Source: Prorocentrum cordatum
Lineage: Eukaryota > Sar > Dinophyceae > Prorocentrales > Prorocentraceae
Reading direction: 5' to 3'
NCBI GenBank assembly: GCA_963575745.1
Contig: CAUYUJ010009424.1
Coordinates: forward strand, 156,655-220,654
DNA: 64,000 bases
A program made the translations under genes and the position numbers. The notes below the pieces were generated by a model. It made no database searches. It saw only the letters and a list, made by a program, of their open reading frames with translations, and had not been told where the DNA came from. The stretch's first letter is position 1; every line of letters begins with the position of its first letter. Below, in pieces: positions 41,395-49,500 of this stretch.

Positions 41395-41510
41395 TCCTGG
41401 GAGGGAGGGAGGGAGGGAGGGGGGGGTGAGTGAGGGAGGGGGGGAGGGAGGGATGGGGGAGGGAGGAGGGAGGAGGGAGGAGGGAGGAGGGAGGAGGGGC
41501 GGAAATGGCC
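41395..41510 (+). repeat. (GGGA)n/(GGAGGGA)n tract
   Basis: Purine-rich short tandem repeats. Confidence 0.93.
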
Positions 41511-41644
41511 CCCAGACCTCTGAGGGTTTTTTTGTTGTTCAACAAATCTGGCGCCTTTGCCTGATTTCGGCCTCCAGTGCCCGTGATTGGGCACTGGTGC
41601 ACGGGCCATCCGGCATGGATCCCGGAGGCAAAGGTAAACCTGGG

Positions 41645-41905
41645 GGTTAAGTGCTCGGGTGTTCTGGGGCCGCAGGTTGAACGAAGCCTATCGGAGGATG
41701 TCTGGGTCTTGAGTTTTGGTCGCCGTTTTCGGAATCCCGCTTCGAAGTTGTTTACAGTTTCCAATACTTGTTTTGCCTCCAGATGCTTTCCAGCAGCTGC
41801 GCCTCGCCGGGAGCGTTCCGCGGTTGCCCGACTCGTCCCGACCAGCCGCCAGAGACCAGATTCTCACGACCCGAAAGCCACACCAGGTACTCCTCGCCAT
41901 GAAAC
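41645..41905 (+). repeat. Dispersed repeat L, copy 3 (left part)
   Basis: TCGGAGGATGTCTGGGT, AGCTGCGCCTCGCCG and ACTCGTCCCGACCAGCCGCC match the left part of 34785-35215. Confidence 0.6.
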
Positions 41906-42307
41906 AACGGGGTCCTGAGGGAGATCCAGACCCCCGACGATGCATTTTCTTAATTCCACGCGGGACCGTTCTCTGGCCCTGGGGGTATCAGAATTGGACC
42001 ATGTGAGAAAACCAGCCCCTTGGGAAAGAGGTTGGGGGCTCAGCGCCCCCGGATTTGAAACATGAAAACGTCGGCTGTACGATAGGTCCATGCGGCGTTG
42101 GCACGCCGGCGACGTTGGCGAAGGCGTTCAAGGTTGAATTCTGCGACGCGGAACCACCGAGGGACACCGTAACGCCACTGGACCCGACGGACGATCGGGC
42201 CGCGGTCGAGTCAAGGTTCAACGATCGACGCGGTGTCAAAAACCTTCGCGCGCGCCGACGCCGCACGAACCTACCGTATGGGAACGTGGCCCTGATCGGG
42301 CGAAGAG

Positions 42308-42450
42308 AACTATGCACATGCACCGATCCTGGCAAGGCCCATCCTTGACCCAGGATCGGTGCATATGCCTTCCTGGCCAAGGTAGGAGGGCGTGTGCACC
42401 GATCTTGGGCTCAGGATGGGCCTGGCCAGAATCGGTGCATCTGCATAGTT
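42308..42450. mobile_element. Foldback element FB7 (143 bp, near-perfect 58-bp arms)
   Basis: The left arm AACTATGCACATGCACCGAT and the reverse complement of the right arm AACTATGCAGATGCACCGAT match. They continue through AGGCCCATCCT and GATCGGTGCA with few mismatches. The loop is only about 25 nt. It would fold into a stable hairpin as DNA or RNA. A single copy was noticed in this window. Confidence 0.88.
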
Positions 42451-42699
42451 TTTTTTCCTCTACCTGAGGGAGGCGGATACTGTTTTTCTGCTGCTTTCGG
42501 GGCCCAGGGGCCCTCCACGGGCATTGGGATCATCCAACAGACGGCTCAGGACGGAAAGCGGGTTCCAGGGCGAGGCCCATGGGTCCAGGACCCGCTTCTT
42601 CTTGGGGGGCCCAAGCGGGGGTTGTTGACTAGGGGTATGTGGATATTACGGTTTGGGTCATGGCATCTCCTTGGGTTTCGCGGCACGCCATTCGTCTTG
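42451..42699 (-). repeat. SINE-like dispersed repeat, minus copy, and flank
   Basis: GGCCCAGGGGCCCTCC, then CAACAGACGGCTCAGGACGG and GGGTTCCAGGGCGAGG, lie in minus orientation (42490-42600). The rest is unremarkable. Confidence 0.55.
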
Positions 42700-43065
42700 T
42701 TATTATTATAGTCTTATTAGGGTCACTATTGTGTTTGGAAGTGTGATTTGATGTATTAGTAGTATCTTTCTTCTCACCACTCGTATATAATCGTATCATC
42801 ATTATGATTCGGATTCGTGTTATGTGTGTGTTTATCTGTTTACGCGTTTTTGATTACGTAGCTATGCTTGTATGTCTTGTTAGTAGTGTGTGTATTATCA
42901 GTCGTATTGTCATTGCTCGTGTTATGGATTTGTGTATGCTGTTCTTCTTGTTCGTAACAGCATTCTTATTATTATTAGTATTCGTAGTTTCACCATTCGT
43001 TCTCTTATTCGCATTATTCGGATGATGATTTGAATTATGTTTCTTGTTCTTCGCATTCGCATTCG
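42700..43065. other. AT-rich island, ATTCG/TTATT-type degenerate repeat
   Basis: About 360 bp with base composition far below its surroundings in GC. It is rich in TTATTATTA, TATTCGTA and CATTATTCG motifs. A 73-codon hydrophobic frame (42804-43025) follows from the repeat and is not called as a gene. Confidence 0.7.
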
Positions 43066-43184
43066 CAACATGGGATTTGTCTCCCCTTCGCCGCCAACGT
43101 GCCTCGGGCCATGGTTTGCGATCCCCCCTCCTGCACGCTCCCCTCGTGGACGCCTCCGATTCCCTCAGATGCATGATTTTTTCG

Positions 43185-43320
43185 CAGCGCGGACCCTCAG
43201 AGATCTCGACCCATTCCCCAGCATTGCTTCTTCGTCCAGAGTTGGCTTTTGACGGCCCTGGACCCGACGAGCGCCCTTCGAAGGCCGAAACTTCCAAGAA
43301 GCCTTCCGTCGCGATTCCTC
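43185..43320 (+). repeat. SINE-like dispersed repeat, plus copy
   Basis: GATCTCGACCCATTCCCCAG, CTTCTTCGTCCAGAGTTGG, GACGGCCCTGGACCCGACGA and GAAGGCCGAAACTTCC follow the consensus order. Confidence 0.8.
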
Positions 43321-43378
43321 CTTCTCCTCCTCCTCCTCCTCCTCCTCCTCCTCCTCCTCCTCCTCCTCCTCCTCCCCT
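43318..43378 (+). repeat. (CCT)n microsatellite
   Basis: About 18 CTC/CCT units directly at the 3' end of the SINE-like copy. Confidence 0.95.
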
Positions 43379-43867
43379 CGTTGACGCTTCCGATTCCTCA
43401 TTCGGCCCGTTTGCTCCAAGCCAGGAGATTGTGTTTAAAGGGTCGAGCGATAGGTTGTCGGGTCCGCTCGCCTCCTTCTTCTCCACTTCCCCAGGGTAAC
43501 CAGTGTTAGTGTAGCGTGCCCCTGAGCTGCGGGATGCGCCTCGCTCGTGAGGCTTCCCTGTTCAATTCTAGCCCCAGGCTTTGCTGGCTCGTCTCAATCT
43601 GCTTGCGCCCTCGTCCTGTCAGGGTTCTCTGTGGTATAATACTCATGCCCTCGTCGATGCTGCAGCTCGGCTGCCGTCAGGTTTTCATCCGTCGCACACC
43701 GTGACGCAGCTTCTCTGTGGTGCTATACAGTGTTCGAAAATTCCCGTCACCTGGATAACCTGACCTCATCGGTTGCGCAGGTCAGAAGGGCGTACGCATG
43801 CAGTGCTGGCGCGCGCGGGCTCACAGCGAAAAGGTTGCGTCATCGGCCGTCACCTCCCTGAGATTCG

Positions 43868-44312
43868 ATGTTGCCCAAAAATGGCAACACCACGAAACAT
43901 CGCGACCAGAGCCCTAGACCCCATGCTTGTGCAGCATTTTTCGAGACGTATGGCTCTGGTATGGCCCCCGGGGCCCGAACCTGGACGAAAAGGCCCGATA
44001 TGAACAAATTGCTGCAACGCCCGGATCTCAGGGCCCCCTTCCCTCCCCCTCCGGATATACCTCGCGTAGTCGCCAGAAAAGAACGCTCGATCTCCAGCAG
44101 GAGCGCGTGCGCCGCGGCCGTGCTCGCGGCGCTGGCCCTCGCAGCGCTGGCGCGGCGCAGCGGCAGCGCGCCCAGCGGCGCCCAGGCCGAGGCGGCCGCG
44201 AGGGGCCGCGGCGCGGGGCGGCTGAGGGCGCCGCCGCTGCTGCAGGGGAAGCAGCTGGTGGGCTGTGGCGCCCCGGAGGACCCGGAAGAGGGAGGCCACG
44301 AGACCCTCCGAG
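43868..44312 (+). CDS. Candidate first exon with signal anchor (possibly of the PAN/glycosyltransferase gene)
   Basis: The frame from the ATG at 43868 encodes a basic segment (VARKERSISSR) followed by a hydrophobic helix (SACAAAVLAALALAALA) and RRSGS, then an Ala/Gly-rich stem. That is the layout of a type II signal anchor, typical of Golgi glycosyltransferases. The next visible exons on this strand (46.4-49.7 kb) encode luminal-type cysteine repeats and a glycosyltransferase-like domain, so one gene is plausible. The segment ends in CCGAG directly before an FB2 element at 44313, just as the CCGAG exon end precedes the intronic FB2 at 46534. The FB2 here has no clear AG acceptor (CTCTAATCC instead of CTCTAGAG). 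A later ATG at about 44000 is an alternative start. The link to the downstream gene is inference. Confidence 0.35.
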
Positions 44313-44510
44313 GAAGAAGGGGCTGCAGAAGCATAAGCTTTCGGAGCTCCGCGAGCAGTTCTTGGATCTGCGCTGGGCACCCCTGGCGGCGCCTCCGGGG
44401 TTGCCCCTGGCGCGCTCCGCGCGCCAGGAAGGGGAGTTCAGCGCAGGTCAAAGACATCCGCGCGGACCTCCCAAAGTGATGTTTCTGTGCAGTTGTTCTT
44501 CCTCTAATCC
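44313..44510. mobile_element. Foldback element FB2, copy in opposite orientation to the intronic one
   Basis: The left arm GAAGAAGG..CTGCAGAAGCAT, CTTTCGGAGCTCCGCG and GGATCTGCGCTGGGCACCCC pairs with GGGGAGTTCAGCGCAGGTC, ATCCGCGCGGACCTCCCAAAG and CTGTGCAG. The central hairpin is GGCGCGCTCCGCGCGCC. The core is inverted relative to 46534-46739 while the terminal arms are the same. It lies right after an exon-like segment. Confidence 0.8.
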
Positions 44511-44689
44511 TGGCGTCGCATCTTTTTCGCAACGGTCGATTCTGCCCATGGGTTTCGGGCCCGGGGACCCTCACTGATCGATCCGGCTCGAAGAATGTAG
44601 CAGGAGGATGGGTTCCGGTGTTTGGTCGAGTTGTTTTACGATGTCATTTTTTTCGCAGCGTCGGATCTCAGAGAAGGTGCCGAGCTTGG
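44511..44689. other. Probable intron or spacer, nothing recognised
   Basis: No repeat family or domain was identified. Confidence 0.3.
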
Positions 44690-44890
44690 TTGCAGGTTGC
44701 ACAGAGACAGCCCCCCAGTTAGTCTAGGCTGGCAGCAGCAAGCCCACCGAGTAGCCAGGGGCGGTACCAACACCCTGGCGCCGCCTCTGGCGGCGTTTCT
44801 GGGGCGCTCCGCGCCCCAGACGTGAGGTGTTGAGACCTCCCTGGGATACTCGGGGGGCCTGCTGAGGCCAGCCGGTACTCCCTGCCCAGA
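44690..44890. mobile_element. Foldback element FB3, partial copy
   Basis: GGTTGCACAGAGACAGCCCC, GAGTAGCCAGGGGCGGTACC and CAACACCCTGGCGCCGCC, the central GGGGCGCTCCGCGCCCC hairpin, then GGTGTTGAGACC and GCTGAGGCCAGC. The outermost part of the right arm is missing, and FB10 begins there. Confidence 0.7.
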
Positions 44891-45088
44891 TCGGTGGATA
44901 CCCGATACGGGATTGTTTCGGTCGCGATCGATAGCGACCGATCGGCACTCCAAATCGGTCTCGGCCGATCGGTCGCGACCGATCTTGAAGCAACTCGATC
45001 GCGACCGAGATTGGAATCGGAAGCAAAGTCGGTAGCGACCGATCTCGCTGGTCGTGACCAGGAAGTTTTGGCATCCAGTGATCAGGGC
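44885..45088. mobile_element. Foldback element FB10, copy 3 (most complete)
   Basis: The left end GCCCAGATCGGTGGATACCC and the reverse complement of the right end GCCCTGATCACTGGATGCCA match. The interior repeats TCGGTCGCGA/TCGCGACCGA and shares CACTCCAAATCGGTC with copy 2. Confidence 0.75.
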
Positions 45089-45109
45089 GCCCAGACCCCC
45101 GAGGCTGTG

Positions 45110-45240
45110 ATTTTCGTCATGGTGTCGACACCCCGGGGTCAATCGACCCATTCCCCAGGACTGGTGGTTCATCCTGAGTCGTTTTGTTGACGGCCCGAGG
45201 GCCCAGCGAGTGCCCCCAGAGGCCGAGAGCAGCAGCAACA
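45110..45240 (+). repeat. SINE-like dispersed repeat, plus copy
   Basis: GTCAATCGACCCATTCCCCA, GGACTGGTGGTTCATCCTGA, TTGACGGCCCGAGGGCCC and CCCCCAGAGGCCGAGA. Confidence 0.8.
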
Positions 45241-45534
45241 AGGCCCCGTCATGCTTCCAGCACGACGCGAGGGCGACCGGGCTGCAGTGGCCCCCCCCCC
45301 CCGGGGTGGGAAGCTGTCTCTGCGCAGCCCGAAGCCGTGCCAGCCGAGCCAGTCCCGGCGAGCGCGGGGGGCGACTGGCCGCCCCTGCCGCCGATCGCCG
45401 ATGGGTCGGCGGGCTCTGGCGGGGGGCATCGCCCGCTGGAGACTGGTCGGTCGACAGCTCTTGGCCTCCCTGCGCCTCCCACGGCCACCAGCCCAGAGAC
45501 CCGACGCTCTGAAGAAGTCGGAGCGGAGGGTGGG
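45241..45534. other. GC-rich, possible exon, unassigned
   Basis: Non-repetitive and open in several frames on both strands. No domain was recognised. Confidence 0.2.
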
Positions 45535-45630
45535 GGCCGTTTTCGGCCTCCAGGGGCCCTCGCGGGGCCTCGGGACTGTCAATATAAGAAGCCGGCCCCA
45601 TGGGAAGCGGTCCAGACCTCCGGGGCCCAC
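45535..45630 (-). repeat. SINE-like dispersed repeat, minus copy
   Basis: TTTTCGGCCTCCAGGGGCCC, GCCTCGGGACTGTCAATATA and CCATGGGAAGCGGTCCAGAC, in reverse of the consensus order. Confidence 0.75.
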
Positions 45631-45673
45631 GCATCGACAAAAATTGAAGCGGCTGGATGCCTGGGACTGGGAT

Positions 45674-45958
45674 GACCGCGGGGGTTGCTAAGGAGATTGG
45701 GGGGTTAGAAGTGGGCGTTGAAGTGGCTTATGCCTGGCCTAGCATAACTCATACGGAGCTTACACAATGTCCCAAGTGGCTAGGGGTGTTGACGATCCAG
45801 GCTAAGTCAGCTCCGCCCGCTCCGCGAAGTTATCTAACCCCCAACGCCAGTTGGGGCATTTGTAACTCACTGATATGCTAGGTTAGGCCAGGCATAATCC
45901 ACCTGACGATCCACTTCTAACCTCTCTATCCCATTAGCACCCCCCCCTCCCCGCGGTC
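45674..45958. mobile_element. Foldback element FB6, copy 2 (285 bp)
   Basis: GACCGCGGGG...GTTGCTAA with GGGTTAGAAGTGG and GGCTTATGCCTGGCCTAG on the left is matched by the reverse complement of the right end over about 75 bp. Same family as 5045-5342. Confidence 0.85.
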
Positions 45959-45959
45959 A

Positions 45960-46252
45960 CCCTGTTTCGCTGCCCTTCCCTCGTTCTCGCCTCTTTGGGT
46001 CTGCTGGGAGGCCCTCGTCGCCGCGGCTGGATCCTTCTCGAAGTTCTCCAGAGGGTTCCAAAGGGGGTTTTTGGGGAGGAGGTTTTCCAGAGAGCCCCCC
46101 AGGGGCCTCAGAACCTCGTCAAAGCAGGGGGTGCGATGCCCCTGGGGGACCCCTCCTGGAAAACCCCCTCCCCAAATAACCACTTTGGAACCTTCTGGAT
46201 TCTGTTCAGGGCGCGCCCCAGGAGAGGTCCTGGGAGCAGAGATATCGGTAAA
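45960..46252 (+). repeat. Dispersed repeat H, copy 2, interrupted by FB5
   Basis: The left part (CTGCTGGGAGGCCCTCGTCG then CGGCTGGAT) ends near 46047. The right part (TTCAGGGCGCGCCCCAGG, GAGGTCCTGGGAGCAG, ATATCGGTA) resumes after 46198. FB5 sits between them. Confidence 0.75.
46048..46198. mobile_element. Foldback element FB5, copy 2 (151 bp), nested in repeat H
   Basis: CCAGAGGGTTCCAAAGGGGG pairs with the right end GGAACCTTCTGG and its upstream sequence for about 60 bp. Length and internal order equal the copy at 33589-33739. Confidence 0.88.
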
Positions 46253-46259
46253 TTTGTGA

Positions 46260-46410
46260 CCCGTTGTTTCGTTGCCCTCTCATCGTTCTGGCTTACTTGG
46301 GTGGGTCTGTTCCTTGGGTGGGTCTGCTTGGAGGCCTTTGTTGCCGCGTCTTGAGTCCCCTTGAAGCTCTAGTCAGGGCGCGCCCGGTCAGAGGTCCGGG
46401 GAGTACGTAG
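46260..46410 (+). repeat. Dispersed repeat H, copy 3, ends at a PAN exon
   Basis: CTTGGAGGCCTTTGTTGCCG, CAGGGCGCGCCCGGTCAGAG and GTCCGGGGAGTACGTAG. The final TAG is a plausible 3' splice site for the exon that starts at 46411. Confidence 0.65.
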
Positions 46411-46533
46411 CGGGTATCTCTGTGCCAAGGACAGCGTGGAGTACGTCACCGCCGAAGGCGGTGAGGAGCTGTACCACATGGAGAGCGTGATGAGCCCCGA
46501 GGAGTGTCACACCAAGTGCGAGGACGAGCCGAG
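46411..46533 (+). CDS. Exon: first half of PAN-like repeat 1
   Basis: Encodes LCAKDSVEYVTAEGG, then MESVMSPEECHTKCEDEPR, and ends in CCGAG in phase 2. Joined to 46740 it gives CEDEPRCSMWTWGK, with the same Cys-Cys and Trp spacing as CEKDRECSLWTWGK in repeat 2. This fixes the junction. Confidence 0.75.
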
Positions 46534-49500
46534 GTTCGAAGAAGACAAGACTGCATAAGCACAAACACATTCGGAGCTCCGCGCGGATTTCTTCGATCGG
46601 CGCTGCACCCCCCTCCCTGGCTCGCGGAGCGCGCCAGCGGCGGCGCCGGAGGCGCCGCTAGGGGAGTCCAGCGCCGATCCTAGAAATCCGCACGGACCTT
46701 CGAAAGTTTATGCTTGTGCAGTGTCTTCTTTCTCTAGAGGTGTTCCATGTGGACGTGGGGCAAGACCAAGGACGTCGCGGTCGCTGGGATGAGCGACGTC
46801 TGCTTCCTGAAGGAGCTGACAGATCTCGAGACCCTTCGGAGGCAGTTCAACGACCTTGCCGTGTCTGGCCTGTCGTGCCAGGTCACGGCAGACAGCGGGG
46901 GCGGCGTAGACGCCACCGAGCCGCAGAAGCAGCAGCATGGGCGGGCGGAGCACAGCCACCCCGACGTTGTCGAGGCTCAGAGGAGGACAAGGTACAGTAG
47001 GTTCCTGTCGTGTCGACGAACCTGCCGTACCAATACTGTTACCTTTGCCTCGTCTGCTGGGAGGCCCTCGTCGCCACGGCTGGATTCGCCTAGAGATTCG
47101 GGTCAGAGCGCACCAATGGAGGGGTCCGGGGAGCGGCGGCATCGGTACCATCTTTGTATACCCCGGGAGGCGGCCTGCCACGAGATGGAGGACAACGTTG
47201 AGCTTCGCACGTCCAGGAACGTCGACCAGGTAGGCCGGGTGGCCGACGCGGTCACGTGCCGCGGGCTGTGCGAGAAGGACCGCGAGTGCAGCCTGTGGAC
47301 CTGGGGAAAGGCCACCGGCGTGGAGGGCCTTAGCTCGGTGTGCTTCATGTGGGCGTTGGTAGATGGCGAGTGGCCCGAGCAGCACCTGAACCTCGCGGCC
47401 GTGTCGGGGGCAAAGTGCGGACACCATCCAGGCCTGGCTGCCCATCTGCAGCGCGTCTCCTCCACAGCCACGAGGACGCTGACCTCCAGCTGGACAATGA
47501 CCGAGACTTCCACGCAGACCACGTCTGCCACGACGACGGCAAAGCCGACGTCGACGCAGACGTCGTTCGTTTCGACCACGAGGACCGAGTCAGACACCTC
47601 AGCGACCACCTCGGTGACCACCTCGACGACCACGTCGACAACCACCTCAACGGTGGCGGCCTCAACGACCACCTCAACGACCACGTCGACAACCCCCTCA
47701 ACGGTGGCGGCCCCAACGACCATCTCAACAACCACCTCAACAACTTCGACCTCACGGCGCGCGATTACCGCTGTGCCGACGATGACGGTCACGACAGAGG
47801 GACCCGTCGTTGCCACCACCACCCTGAAGCTTTGCGATCCGCCTGAGGACAACGTGGACTTCCGGACCCACAGGAGAGCGTTTCTTTTATCTCTGGGCGA
47901 TGTCGGGCGTTACCGGGGGGGGGGCGGGAGGGGGGAGAGGGGAGGGAAGCCAGTAACGTCACGCTTCGCGCCGACGCCGTCTGGGAATGTCCAGGACAAG
48001 CCAAAGACAATTGGCAGCTCATCAGGAATCGTGACGTTACCTGGGGAAGGGGGGAGGTGGAGGGCGACCGTGGCCGGTACCGGCCTCTATCGCGAAGCGT
48101 TGAATGAACGCTCTCCAGGAACTTGAGCGAGCTGGGCTTCGTGGAGAGTGCAAGTGCGTGCGGCGCCCTGTGCAGGACAGCGCCCGCGTGCGGCGTGTGG
48201 ACGTGGGGGAAGGCCCGCGCGCGCGAGGGTCTCAGCGACGTGTGCTTTCTGAAGAGGCTGGCCAAGGGCCGCTTTCCACAGAAGCACGCCCGGGACGGCG
48301 TGATCTCCGGCTACGCTTGCCGCTCGGACGTGTGGTCCGACGGCAGCCTGAGTGTGGCTGGTTCAGCAGCTCTCGGCGGTGCGGGCGTGGGGGCAGCCGA
48401 GGTTTCGGTGGCAAATCGTGGGAGCCTTGTATTCCCTCGCAACTCCGTCCTTAATGCGCACTGGCGTCGATTAGCGTTTGCCAATCGACGAGATAGCGCC
48501 GATTTAGCGTCAACTAGAGCCGATTAGCGTGGATTTAGCATTGACCGGCGTCGATTAGCGTCGATTTAGAATCGATTTAGCGTCGATTCGCGTCGACCAG
48601 CGTCGACTCGCAAGGGCCAACAAGATGGGATGGGAGACTCCCAGGAGTTGCCACAGGACGAGGCGGGCAGGTCGGAGACGCCCAGAGACGTGGACTTCGC
48701 GGCGGCGCCCGCCGCAGTCGCCACCGCGGAGTCTGGCAGCCCAAGCGCCACGGCGGCCGGCAGCGTGTCGTCGCCGGGCGGCGCAACCTCCGCGGGAGCA
48801 CGCGCGGCATCGCCCAGCGGCGCGGGAGCCACGACAGCGCCCAGCGGCGGAGCAGGTCGGCAGGCTATCCAGGCTGGCAGCGCATCGCACAAAGGTTTCG
48901 CGCACCTTGCAGCCGCCAGTGCAGGGCAGGTCCATGCTGGCCAGAGCACGGTGTACTGCTTCCAGCTAATGCAGCCCACTGGCTACGAGCCGGAGTTGGT
49001 GGCCCACCAGTTCGAGAATCACGTGGGCATCTTTACCTGCGACCGGTGGACGCTGTTCAGTAGCAAGGCAATAGAGGTGTCATCGGGCTTGCGCGCCACG
49101 CCGATCAAGAGCGACCTCAAATGCGAGAACGGCGGGGAGTTCGAGACGGCCCTCAACACGGAGATCTTTATGGCCGTGTGGGCCGAGGTTATCCACGTTG
49201 GCGAGTTCGAGCGTGCGAGATGGACTGTCAAGGTTGATGCCGACTGCGTTTTCTTCCCGGAGCGGCTGCTGCCAAAACTGCAGGGCCTCACAGACGAGCC
49301 GAACGGGGTGTACCTGAACAATTGTGCGCTCGGGATGCACGGGCCTCTGGAGGTCTTCTCTCTGAACGCCGTGCTCGCGTGGACTGGCGGAGCAGAGCGG
49401 TGCACCCGGCACTTCCAGAAGTTGTGCAACGGACCGTGCCTGTGGGGCGAGGACATGTTCATCGACCAGTGCCTGTGGAAGGTCCTCGGGGTGAGGCGAG

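Noticed and set aside
42804-43025. Hydrophobic 73-codon frame as a membrane protein or organellar gene
   Set aside because: Follows from a T-rich degenerate repeat; no recognisable family and no conserved motif.
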